Shown here piece by piece: positions 4,911 through 11,129 of a stretch of 11,670 nt of DNA. The translations under genes and the position numbers were made by a program. Source of the stretch: an uncultured Eubacteriales bacterium. GTDB lineage: Bacteria > Bacillota > Clostridia > Christensenellales > QAND01. The notes under the pieces were generated by a model, which had not been told where the DNA came from, did not search any database, and was given only the letters and a program-made list of their open reading frames with translations. Location: assembly GCA_900546685.1 (NCBI GenBank), contig UREB01000036.1:1-11670 (forward strand). The letters are read 5' to 3'. Numbering within the stretch: position 1 is the stretch's first letter; every line of letters begins with the position of its first letter.

Positions 4911-7628
4911 AGCGTTCAAGACATCTGCAAAAGCACGACACAGTCCTTTTCCATAACCCTCATAAAATGTTATCTCAGCTATTAATTTGAAGCACACGAT
5001 TCCTTTGACTCCTGTGAATTTATTGTATATAGCATTTACAATTTGTTCGTAAGGAGTAGTAGTATTTACCCCCATTTCATTCAGAAATTCATGTGCTCTT
5101 GCTTTATCCGTTCTTGCTTTGCTGTAAAACTCACTTAGCAGCGAGGAGATTGGAAATCTAGTCAATGTCCCACTTTGCTTTTTCGATCTTAGCATCCTTG
5201 CTAATGTTATAGCATCTGCATCACAGCAGAAATCAGAATAGTTAAATTTTCCTTCCTTTTGCCCTGTCAACTCTGGTTTACAAATAGTTTTTTTCGCTTC
5301 TGCATAGACGGCATCACTATCTAGTACATTGAACTGCACAGTATTATCCTTACTTACTGTGAGCCATAGCTGTGCCAAATCTCCAGCCCAACCAGCCCAT
5401 TGCTTAGGAACAGAGAGAACACCATCACTATCTCCATAATAAGTAATCAATGTCGCCATTAAATGAGCCAGGTCAATTCGCCCTGCCGTACCATCACTGA
5501 TTTCTTTTCGTCCATTTCCGATATAACCTTCCAGTGCTTTGGAAAGCCCCTCCTCTTTATAAGGAAATTGTTGTGAAATATAATCTCTCCCATATGGCAC
5601 CGTAAATTCCCATTGGAAGCCATCATAAGCTTCCTGCCTCAAAATATTCATCGTTTCCAATGCTACCATTTCATTATCTTTTTTCACTTGGCTGCTATAA
5701 CAGTAACTTTCTACTTGTTCTATGAGACCAATAACATCCTGAATACTGCTCCCCTCAGAAATAGGTGGATTCGGTGGCTCTACCGCGGATCCCCCATTTT
5801 CTCCATAACCATCAATATAGCTGTCCGTTCGTGAATAATAACGTTCTAGCACACCATCAGATGCATTGCCCTCAATGGTATAAATAAAGTCATTGGTAGA
5901 CCGTACCACAATACCAGTATGACCAATGCGCCCTTTGCTCGGATCAAAGAAGAACACTACATCTCCAGACTTTGCTCTGTATCCTGTGCTCCTCTTATGA
6001 TATTTTCCACGATTTCTGTACCATGCCGCGCCGGTAGGCGTGTAGTGATACTTCGGCACCGTCGTATTCAAGATACCCGCCTGGTAAGCACACCATGATA
6101 CAAACGACGCGCACCATGCTTGTCCCTGATTTCCATACCACTGTCCATACGGATTGATGTTGTTGCCATTATCCTCATGGAATCCTACCCGCACCTCGTG
6201 CTTAGCGACATTGACAAATTTTACAATACCTGTCCCGCTCGCCGGTACTTTATATTTTTCAAATAATTTTTTCCAAGTTCCATTGCCTACAATCCCATCT
6301 GCTGTAAGGGCGTTTTTACTCTGAAAATCTTTTACAGCATTTTCTGTGGTAGTCCCAAAAATACCATCCACGGACATTGGATACCCCATTTTATTCAACA
6401 TGATCTGCAAATACCGGGTCAAAGAACCATTGGAACCGAGTTTGAGCGTGCTGGATGTCGTACCGCCGCCTTGGGAAGCGCCAAACAGCTTGGTTTGCGT
6501 CTGCGTTCCGCACATGCCGTCCGCATCCAAGCCGTTATCGGATTGAAACTTCAAAATCGCGTTGTATGTCTTATCCCCCGCGATACCATCGATCCCGCCT
6601 ACATCATAGCCTTTATTCTGCAAAGCAGTTTGATACCTTCTCACGTTCTCCCGCAGCTTTTCCCATGTTTTTACGCCTACGATGCCGTCCGCTGTCAAGC
6701 TGTTGCGCCCCTGGTAACGAATCACGCACGTTTTTGTTTCCGCATCAAAGGTACCGGTAATGGGGCAGTTGATTACCGCAATACGAAGGGCCCTCTGTAA
6801 GAACGTAATCATCTCCCCGCTCTGTCCTTCTTTCAGCGGCAAGCCATCTACGCCCCCGCCTGCCGTACCAAACAGCTTTTCACGGGTTGCCGCGCCAACC
6901 TGTCCGTCCTTAGACAAGCCGTTGTCCGCTTGGAACTGCATGACCGCTTCGTAGGTGTCCAAGCCGGCCAGCCCATCTACCAAAATCGCATATCCTTTAT
7001 TCTTCAATGCCTGTTGGATATTTTGGATTTCCGTGCACAGTTTCTCCCATGTCGCTTCTCCAATAATGCCATCAGCAGCCAATCCGTTGCTGCTTTGGAA
7101 TTTTTTGACCGCGTTGTAAGTACGGCTCCCAAAAGTACCGTCAATCGTACCAGGCGAACAGCACAAAATGCGCAATGCATATTGCGCGCACAGCACTTTA
7201 CTGCCGCGAGAGCCTTGCTTTAACGGCAAACCGGCTGTACCACCCGTGCCATCACCCATAGCCATCAGCTTAGCCCATGTCTGGTCGCCTACCATGCCAT
7301 CGGCCGTCAGGCCGTTATCCCGCTGGAACTGTAAAACAGCTTCATAGGTTTTCGGGCCGGCTTTCCCGTCATTGCCGCCTGTATCATAGCCCTTTGCAGA
7401 TAAAATGATTTGGATCTCATAGATTTCGCTTACCAGAGTATTCCAGGTATCGTCTCCGCAAATGCCGTCTGCCGGCTCAATGCCCATTTTGTTTTGAAAT
7501 TTCTTTACCGCTGCCGTACAGCCAGGGCCAAAAATGCCGTCCAAACCGTTCGGATCGCAGCACATCATCCTCAAACCTCGTTGCAAGCTTGCAACTGTTG
7601 CTCCCGTGTCGCCTTCTTTTAACAACAT
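4902..7628 (-). CDS. Modular endolysin: seven peptidoglycan-binding repeats, CHAP domain, unknown C-terminal domain
   Basis: This 908-residue cell-wall hydrolase is far longer than typical phage endolysins of about 250-400 residues. Seven PG_binding_1 repeats occupy about residues 2-66, 69-122, 134-197, 200-253, 263-326, 329-382 and 393-457, each with a DG.xG core and a closing TW.KL-like helix. They alternate long and short forms as three pairs plus one. A CHAP amidase/endopeptidase domain follows at about 470-600, with C506 in WCASF, H570 in GHTGIV and E586 or N588 as the third residue. After a proline-rich linker (EPPNPP) comes a domain of about 270 residues with D-rich motifs (RIDLAHLM, WAGWAGDL, DADAITL) that I do not recognise. 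I start at 7628, where AAGGAG precedes the ATG; an upstream in-frame start lacks such a site. No signal peptide is present, fitting holin-dependent release. Confidence 0.9.
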   Translation of the reverse strand: MLLKEGDTGATVASLQRGLRMMCCDPNGLDGIFGPGCTAAVKKFQNKMGIEPADGICGDDTWNTLVSEIYEIQIILSAKGYDTGGNDGKAGPKTYEAVLQFQRDNGLTADGMVGDQTWAKLMAMGDGTGGTAGLPLKQGSRGSKVLCAQYALRILCCSPGTIDGTFGSRTYNAVKKFQSSNGLAADGIIGEATWEKLCTEIQNIQQALKNKGYAILVDGLAGLDTYEAVMQFQADNGLSKDGQVGAATREKLFGTAGGGVDGLPLKEGQSGEMITFLQRALRIAVINCPITGTFDAETKTCVIRYQGRNSLTADGIVGVKTWEKLRENVRRYQTALQNKGYDVGGIDGIAGDKTYNAILKFQSDNGLDADGMCGTQTQTKLFGASQGGGTTSSTLKLGSNGSLTRYLQIMLNKMGYPMSVDGIFGTTTENAVKDFQSKNALTADGIVGNGTWKKLFEKYKVPASGTGIVKFVNVAKHEVRVGFHEDNGNNINPYGQWYGNQGQAWCASFVSWCAYQAGILNTTVPKYHYTPTGAAWYRNRGKYHKRSTGYRAKSGDVVFFFDPSKGRIGHTGIVVRSTNDFIYTIEGNASDGVLERYYSRTDSYIDGYGENGGSAVEPPNPPISEGSSIQDVIGLIEQVESYCYSSQVKKDNEMVALETMNILRQEAYDGFQWEFTVPYGRDYISQQFPYKEEGLSKALEGYIGNGRKEISDGTAGRIDLAHLMATLITYYGDSDGVLSVPKQWAGWAGDLAQLWLTVSKDNTVQFNVLDSDAVYAEAKKTICKPELTGQKEGKFNYSDFCCDADAITLARMLRSKKQSGTLTRFPISSLLSEFYSKARTDKARAHEFLNEMGVNTTTPYEQIVNAIYNKFTGVKGIVCFKLIAEITFYEGYGKGLCRAFADVLNAKK

Positions 7629-7689
7629 ATTGTTTTTCTCCTTTTTGTTTTTTAGGGATATAAAAGGCGCCTGCCGGCTGCAGGAACCG

Positions 7690-7782
7690 TCAAAAAGAAC
7701 CACCGCCCCCGCTGTGCGCGCCGCAGCAAAAGGCTCCTCTTCTTCCCCCCGTATCCCTGTTGTTCAGCCGGCATAACGCCAT
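7690..7782 (-). CDS. Possible 30-residue Gly/Cys-rich small protein (doubtful)
   Basis: A short frame starts at the ATG at 7782, overlapping the end of the holin gene, and ends at TGA 7690. It would encode 30 residues with CCG and a GGGG run near the end. No convincing ribosome binding site precedes it, and the region also holds the leader of the endolysin gene. It may be chance coding in a GC-rich spacer or a leader peptide. Confidence 0.15.
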   Translation of the reverse strand: MALCRLNNRDTGGRRGAFCCGAHSGGGGSF

Positions 7783-7787
7783 GGTTG

Positions 7788-8066
7788 TCATGCTTTCGTC
7801 TTGTTTTTCACCCAGTCAAACAGCGTGTGCACAAAATTACTCCCACGACTCATCAAAAGACCGGTACAAATCCCATCCAACAACGGTATGGCCACCGTTA
7901 TGCCCACAGCCTCCAACAGCCGGGTATCGGTCGCTAGGGAGAACAAAAGCGCTATACACATTGCACCAAATTGGTTTGTATTGAAACGCCCTTTTTCCCA
8001 TAGCAGCTTTACCGATTCCCAAACCGCTTCTACCAATACCGCCAGTATCAAACACCGCTCCCACAT
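7788..8066 (-). CDS. Phage holin-like membrane protein
   Basis: This 92-residue protein has hydrophobic segments at about residues 5-20, 33-48 and 50-72, followed by a polar, positively charged tail ending KNKTKA. The segment LLMSRGSNFVHTLFDW resembles the C-terminal end of small Firmicute phage holins. Holins form lesions in the cytoplasmic membrane that let the endolysin reach the wall. The start is three bases after the stop of the XhlA-like gene (TAA ACG ATG) with only a weak GGGA upstream, so translation is probably coupled. The endolysin gene begins 159 bases downstream. The order XhlA-like, holin, endolysin is the standard lysis cassette of Firmicute phages. The assignment rests on size, topology and position. 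Confidence 0.8.
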   Translation of the reverse strand: MWERCLILAVLVEAVWESVKLLWEKGRFNTNQFGAMCIALLFSLATDTRLLEAVGITVAIPLLDGICTGLLMSRGSNFVHTLFDWVKNKTKA

Positions 8067-8069
8067 CGT

Positions 8070-8306
8070 TTATCCCAGTCCACTCTGTTCAGCGTGATGC
8101 TTGATCGCTTCCTCCGCTACTGTCAGCCTTCGGTCGATTCGATCTATTTCGGACACCTTTTCCTTGATGTACCGAATATCCGTTTGTATTTCCGTTATCT
8201 TGCTCACCTCTTGGTCCTTTCGGCCGCGCAGCGTGCTCAATGCTACGAAAATACCCAGCAGGATCGATCCCGTCTGCAATAGCTGTAAGATTGTTGAAAC
8301 GCTCAT
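8070..8306 (-). CDS. XhlA-like lysis accessory protein, one membrane helix plus coiled coil
   Basis: This 78-residue protein has a single N-terminal hydrophobic helix (about residues 4-25, ILQLLQTGSILLGIFVAL). A charged coiled-coil stretch follows, with heptad-like spacing in TDIRYIKEKVSEIDRIDRRL. This layout resembles, with reversed order of elements, the XhlA-type proteins that accompany holins in Bacillus and clostridial phages. The start at ATG 8306 is chosen because the hydrophobic helix begins there. The same frame runs upstream to 8447, but an inserted terminator-like hairpin (8349-8376) lies within that extension and no good ribosome site supports it. GGGGGGAAG lies about 13 bases ahead of the chosen ATG. 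It is first in the three-gene lysis cassette. Confidence 0.7.
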   Translation of the reverse strand: MSVSTILQLLQTGSILLGIFVALSTLRGRKDQEVSKITEIQTDIRYIKEKVSEIDRIDRRLTVAEEAIKHHAEQSGLG

Positions 8307-8341
8307 CGATTGCAAATTTCTTCCCCCCATCGCAGCTTTTG

Positions 8342-8376
8342 TGTAAAGAAAAAGTCCCTGCCGCGGCAAGAACTTT
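8342..8376 (-). terminator. Terminator-like hairpin upstream of the lysis genes
   Basis: On the minus strand a 10-bp palindrome TGCCGCGGCA (8359-8368) is flanked by AAAGT and ACTTT, then by a TTTTTCTTT tail. It would stop or attenuate minus-strand transcripts just before the XhlA-like gene, so it could be a control point for readthrough into the lysis cassette. Confidence 0.5.
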
Positions 8377-8432
8377 GTATAGATGAATTGGGTCTGCTGT
8401 AAGGAATATTTGCCCTTTGAACCTCCCGCATC

Positions 8433-8481
8433 TTTCGACACTATCATGATAGCGCATCGGATCTTGAATGTTTGGAAAGTT
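8433..8481. repeat. Direct repeat, copy A, before the lysis cassette
   Basis: This 49-base element closely matches copy B at 8507-8555. On the minus strand it begins AACTTTCCAAA, continues TTCAAGAT and ends GATAGTGTC plus A-rich bases. It contains the perfect 12-bp palindrome CTATCATGATAG. Spacing from AACTTTCCAAA to TATCAT suits a promoter with an upstream activator site. It is probably a duplicated control element for lysis genes. Confidence 0.7.
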
Positions 8482-8506
8482 CGCCTCTCAGTCTTTTCCC
8501 CCGTTC

Positions 8507-8555
8507 TTTTGACACTATCAATATAACGCTTTGTATCTTGAAAATTTGGAAAGTT
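8507..8555. repeat. Direct repeat, copy B, before the lysis cassette
   Basis: This is the second copy, 74 bases from copy A. It conserves AACTTTCCAAA, TTCAAGAT and TGATAGTGTC on the minus strand, but has TATATTGATAG instead of the full palindrome. On the plus strand it also carries a consensus TTGACA (8509-8514), without a good -10 at standard spacing. The whole gene-free stretch 8307-8636 holds only these repeats, the hairpin at 8342 and the promoter at 8606. Confidence 0.7.
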
Positions 8556-8605
8556 GGGAATCGATTGGAAGAAAATGTCAGTTCGTTCCTTCCCTATTCC
8601 ATTAT

Positions 8606-8613
8606 GGTATAAT
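8606..8613 (+). promoter_or_regulatory. Extended -10 promoter of the 79-residue protein gene
   Basis: TGGTATAAT includes a perfect TATAAT at 8608-8613 with the TGn extension; the -35 is weak. Start near 8620 would leave a very short leader before AGGAGGA. The same TATGGTATAAT string occurs at the zeta-like gene promoter on the minus strand. Confidence 0.6.
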
Positions 8614-8636
8614 GAAGCCCCAGGAGGAATGCTGTC

Positions 8637-8876
8637 ATGGATTTAGCTGCGTTGTTGGAAAATCGAAAAAAGGAAAGGGGCTTTACCCCTGAAAGCTTTT
8701 GCGAGGCTGTTTTGAACGAATACGGCTATCGAGCGCATGCGCTTGCTGCTTTGATGGCCTTTGACCAAATGGACGCAGATTTAGCGACTCAATGGGCCGA
8801 TGGTCTATTCGATGACACATGTTCCCTTTCTCCACAGGCACAAAACGCGCTGGAACTATTAAAAAACGAATTATAA
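8637..8876 (+). CDS. Small acidic protein of unknown function (79 aa)
   Basis: This 79-residue soluble protein is predicted largely helical and acidic, with MDADLATQWADGLFDD as its most distinctive stretch. A strong AGGAGGA lies ahead of ATG 8637. A closer ATG at 8628 sits directly against that site and is out of frame. It has an extended -10 promoter and a perfect hairpin terminator, so it is a stand-alone unit transcribed away from the lysis cassette. No DNA-binding motif, membrane segment or catalytic signature is visible. Position opposite the lysis genes might suggest a regulator, but nothing in the protein supports this. Function unknown. Confidence 0.75.
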   Translation: MDLAALLENRKKERGFTPESFCEAVLNEYGYRAHALAALMAFDQMDADLATQWADGLFDDTCSLSPQAQNALELLKNEL

Positions 8877-8899
8877 AAGGCCGGATCTACCGGCCTTTT
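8875..8899. terminator. Bidirectional rho-independent terminator
   Basis: AAAAGGCCGG and CCGGCCTTTT form a perfect 10-bp stem around ATCTA. It overlaps the stop codons of both convergent genes: the 79-residue protein gene (+) and the Nmad2-like gene (-). Confidence 0.9.
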
Positions 8900-9725
8900 A
8901 TTCACATGTTTTCTTTCTGCGTGGAGCTCTTTTTTTACCACACCCTCCGCAATGCTTCGATTTCGCATGATCAGATAGCTTGCCCGTATACCCATCCTTG
9001 CTATGCTCTTCATCCCTTTTGTAATCTATCGGCGTCAGCTTCCTTGGGCAAAAAATTCTGCTATCATCTTTCAATTCTTCCATCGCACATCTAAATTCTT
9101 CCTCTTTGCTTTTATCCCAAAAGCGTCCTTCCCTGTCCTTATTTGCAAAGAAATAATCTCCCGGCCTGCGTGCCTTGCATTTCTCGTGGGCAAATTCCAT
9201 GATATTCCATACCTTTTCGGGCTCCTTATCCTTATGAAAATAGAAAAAATGATCCGAGTACAGCACGCAATTTCCTTTAATATCTTTTGATGCTCGCTCT
9301 ATCTGTTCTTTCGTTGGATTTTCTGGCAATTCATGCTCAGATGGGATGCCCCGATAAAACCTTTGCGGCCTGTCTATAAGCCCAGCGCTTGGGTTTTCCT
9401 CCGATTTTGGTACCCCTGTATATATACAATCTGCCCTATCGGCAAACTCGCCCTTTTCATCAAAATAATGTTCTCGATTCAAAACCTCTTTGATTTTTGC
9501 CGCGTACACAATGTAAGAGGAAAAACCATCCTCCGTCTTGTCTCCATGCTTCATTCCCATCACCCAGATGTCTTCTTCCTGTGCTTTATATATTGGAGCG
9601 GAATGCCAAAGCTTATAAATATTACGTCTCATCTGCGGCTTGCAGCAAGCCAAGGTCCATATACCGTCTGCATAGCAAGGTGCAAATCCCGTGTCATGAG
9701 GCAAAATGTACGCGTAAATCTTCAT
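8898..9725 (-). CDS. Nmad2-like protein (nucleotide modification associated domain 2)
   Basis: This 275-residue soluble protein has the N-terminus MKIYAYILPHDTGFAP, followed by WTLACCKPQMRR and DIWVMGM. It matches my recollection of the Nmad2 family pattern (aromatic tyrosines, DxGFAP, TLAxCKPxIRR, GDWxxG). Nmad domains were described from phage and bacterial gene neighbourhoods for modified DNA bases. A biochemical activity for this family is not known to me. The C-terminal end is basic and Cys/His-rich (KHCGGCGKKRAPRRKK), possibly nucleic-acid binding. The start at 9725 is supported by GGAGGG seven bases upstream; an in-frame ATG at 9746 would place that site inside the gene. No methyltransferase or hypermodification enzyme lies in the window. 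It is downstream of the zeta-like gene on the same strand, separated by a hairpin. Confidence 0.7.
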   Translation of the reverse strand: MKIYAYILPHDTGFAPCYADGIWTLACCKPQMRRNIYKLWHSAPIYKAQEEDIWVMGMKHGDKTEDGFSSYIVYAAKIKEVLNREHYFDEKGEFADRADCIYTGVPKSEENPSAGLIDRPQRFYRGIPSEHELPENPTKEQIERASKDIKGNCVLYSDHFFYFHKDKEPEKVWNIMEFAHEKCKARRPGDYFFANKDREGRFWDKSKEEEFRCAMEELKDDSRIFCPRKLTPIDYKRDEEHSKDGYTGKLSDHAKSKHCGGCGKKRAPRRKKTCE

Positions 9726-9766
9726 CTGTATCCCTCCATCACTCAATCATAGAATTGTTGTTTATC

Positions 9767-9796
9767 AAAAATGCGCTGAAGAATCAGCGCATTTTT
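9767..9796. terminator. Rho-independent terminator after the zeta-like gene
   Basis: A 13-bp perfect stem AAAAATGCGCTGA/TCAGCGCATTTTT has a 4-base AGAA loop. It terminates the minus-strand zeta-like gene, whose stop codon touches the T-run. The Nmad2-like gene must then use its own promoter or readthrough. Confidence 0.9.
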
Positions 9797-10365
9797 CATC
9801 TCTCCGCGTTGTATTGCTTTTCCATTTCCCAAAACCAACCAGGCATTTCCCCGCTGATCCGCATGAAGTCCCCGTTTTGGTATTCTGCTATCATTTCAAA
9901 GCCGTTTTCATTGTCATAAAACTTGGCTTCGTTGCAATACGGCAAAATGTCGATCAGCACATCGAACCGCCGGGCAAATCGCCGGCGCACATCTTCCTCC
10001 CGTATATCGTGCCCGCCCTTGGCCACACGGTTCGCAATGCGCTTTAAGCACTCCTCTGCCGAAGAAATCCCAACGTAAAACAGATGGACCTCATAACCAT
10101 GCTCTTTCACCTTCCGAACCATCTTTCCTACCTGATGGCTGGAAAGCGTTGTTTCCTGGGTAAAGGAAATGCCCCTTTCACAATAGTTTGCCATCAACGC
10201 TAACGCTTGCTTTCCTGCCTGAATAGGCGCCCAGCCGTTGAGCGACGCCATTTTATCAATGTCGATGATCATGCCAAGGTCATCCCGTTCTTTTTTCAAT
10301 ACGCCTGTTAAGCTGGACTTTCCTGCCCCGTTGACGCCGCCGATGACCGTATATACCTTTGCCAT
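9796..10365 (-). CDS. Zeta-toxin-like P-loop kinase/AAA protein
   Basis: This 189-residue P-loop protein begins MAKVYTVIGGVNGAGKSS, with the Walker A motif GGVNGAGKS at residues 9-17. A DIDK stretch, FTQETTLSS and a basic lid-like GGHDIREEDVRRRFARR follow. These resemble the zeta-toxin family, whose classical members phosphorylate UDP-N-acetylglucosamine and so poison wall synthesis. Many short chromosomal relatives are annotated only as zeta-toxin family or AAA proteins. No epsilon-type antitoxin gene lies beside it, so a toxin role is not shown. The start at 10365 follows AGAGGAAGA by six bases; the frame runs further upstream but across the promoter and terminator. An extended -10 promoter lies just upstream. 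Confidence 0.85.
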   Translation of the reverse strand: MAKVYTVIGGVNGAGKSSLTGVLKKERDDLGMIIDIDKMASLNGWAPIQAGKQALALMANYCERGISFTQETTLSSHQVGKMVRKVKEHGYEVHLFYVGISSAEECLKRIANRVAKGGHDIREEDVRRRFARRFDVLIDILPYCNEAKFYDNENGFEMIAEYQNGDFMRISGEMPGWFWEMEKQYNAER

Positions 10366-10404
10366 ACCAATCTTCCTCTGTTCTAAAATTCCTATACTAT
10401 GTGC

Positions 10405-10413
10405 ATTATACCA
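10405..10413 (-). promoter_or_regulatory. Extended -10 promoter of the zeta-like gene
   Basis: On the minus strand TATGGTATAAT gives a TGn-extended perfect -10 (TATAAT at 10410-10405). The -35 region is a weak TTGTAC/TTTGTA. Predicted start near 10398 gives a leader of about 33 bases. Confidence 0.6.
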
Positions 10414-10430
10414 TACTCCTCTGTTTGTAC

Positions 10431-10464
10431 AAAAAAACAAAAGGCCCTTTATATAGGGCCCTTT
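10431..10464 (-). terminator. Terminator after the decayed HTH gene
   Basis: On the minus strand AGGGCCC...TATATAA...AGGGCCT forms a 6-bp GC-rich stem (10443-10448 with 10455-10460), extended by A-T pairs around one bulged base. TTTTGTTTTTTT follows. It touches the stop codon at 10463. Confidence 0.8.
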
Positions 10465-10672
10465 ACTCCTTTTTGTCTGGAACATACTCCATAACATCTT
10501 CTATCCTACAATGCAATATTGAACAAAGCGTATCAAGTGTATGCGTTGATACCGGCATATCCTTTTACAGTCTCTGCACCGTAGCATGGCTCATTCCCTC
10601 TTTTATCCGCAAGGTATACGTCGTTGCCCCTCTTTTCTTCATTGTCTCCCATCAGGGCGTATATCGGATCAT
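10463..10672 (-). pseudogene. Decayed HTH_26 (Cro/C1-type) regulator with two in-frame stops
   Basis: The frame from ATG 10672 to TAA 10463 spells a complete 69-codon HTH_26 regulator: MIRYTP, WETMKKRGATTYTLRIKEGM, SHATVQRL, KDMPVSTHTLDTLCSILHC and EDVMEYVPDKKE. It is interrupted by TGA at codon 7 (10652-10654) and TAA at codon 36 (10565-10567). Intact clostridial relatives have leucine before WETM and lysine after QRL, so each stop fits one nonsense change. There is no frameshift. The ribosome site (GGGAG, eight bases ahead) and terminator are still in place, so decay is probably recent. Recoding is unlikely because both TGA and TAA are affected and TGA ends other genes here. It lies downstream of two XRE genes. 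Confidence 0.85.
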
Positions 10673-10694
10673 CGCTTTCACTCCCAGCTAAAAC

Positions 10695-10720
10695 AAAATC
10701 CCTCCACAATGAGGGATTTT
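10695..10720 (-). terminator. Terminator of the second XRE gene
   Basis: A 10-bp perfect stem AAAATCCCTC/GAGGGATTTT with a 6-base loop overlaps the stop codon at 10719. On the minus strand it is followed by TTTTGTTTTAG. Confidence 0.85.
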
Positions 10721-11096
10721 ATTTCGCATTTACAAATTTGTCACCCAGGCGCAGCAAGCCCTGTAAATCTTCTTTATCCATAATCTCCAGCAATTTGATC
10801 ATCTTTAATATATCCTCATCATCCAACAAAACTTCCAAACGATCTGCCAGATACTCAACCGATGCTTTCCCCTTGTACGCTTTGGAGAAAAAATCTTCCA
10901 ATGTTATTTGAAAATAATCACACACTCGCAAAAGGGTTCGGAACGATACCATCTTTTGCTCTGCGTTCATCGTTCCCAAATAACCGGCCTTATGGCCCAA
11001 TTCCTTGCTTAGCTGGGATTCTGTCAGCCCAGGCCGGCTTAATCGCAATTCTGTGATGCGTTCCAGGACATATTTTGTTGTTTCATGTATATCCAC
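10719..11096 (-). CDS. XRE-family transcriptional regulator, tandem copy 2
   Basis: This 125-residue protein has an N-terminal helix-turn-helix of Cro/C1 type. LTESQLSKELGHK forms the first helices, YLGTMNAEQKMVSF the turn and recognition helix, and TLLRVCDYFQITLEDFF the usual XRE closing segment at about residues 55-70. The C-terminal half is acidic, leucine-rich helices (LDDEDILKMIKLLEIMDKEDL) likely used for dimerisation. The start is GTG at 11096, preceded by GAGGAG with seven bases of spacing. Hand alignment with the neighbour at 11198-11578 gives roughly 80% identity over the first 80 residues and much less after, so the DNA-binding half is conserved and the C-terminus has diverged. It likely arose by tandem duplication; targets are unknown. 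Confidence 0.9.
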   Translation of the reverse strand: MDIHETTKYVLERITELRLSRPGLTESQLSKELGHKAGYLGTMNAEQKMVSFRTLLRVCDYFQITLEDFFSKAYKGKASVEYLADRLEVLLDDEDILKMIKLLEIMDKEDLQGLLRLGDKFVNAK

Positions 11097-11129
11097 GACA
11101 ACACTCCTCGCTTACCATTCTAAAATGGG

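Noticed and set aside
6455..7223. Plus-strand open frames opposite the lysin repeats
   Set aside because: They arise because the repeated GC-rich coding sequence lacks stops in antisense; no ribosome sites and no homology are visible.
6240..7628. Repeated DNA that could be mistaken for a repeat array or CRISPR
   Set aside because: The periodicity comes from degenerate protein-coding PG-binding repeats; there are no identical short repeats with unique spacers.
7629..7703. 25-codon N-terminal extension of the lysin, which might look like a leader
   Set aside because: It is not a signal peptide (charged, KNKKEKNN), the AAGGAG site lies within it, and the first binding repeat starts directly after the ATG at 7628.
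8819..9094. Plus-strand open frame overlapping the 79-residue gene and crossing the terminator
   Set aside because: It crosses a perfect bidirectional terminator and runs antisense to the Nmad2-like gene.
10366..10497. 44-codon N-terminal extension of the zeta-like protein
   Set aside because: It runs through a promoter and a terminator, and the P-loop protein has its own ribosome site at 10365.
10463..10672. Stop-codon recoding in the HTH_26 gene
   Set aside because: Both TGA and TAA would have to be read through, no selenocysteine-type structure is apparent, and TGA ends other genes in the window.
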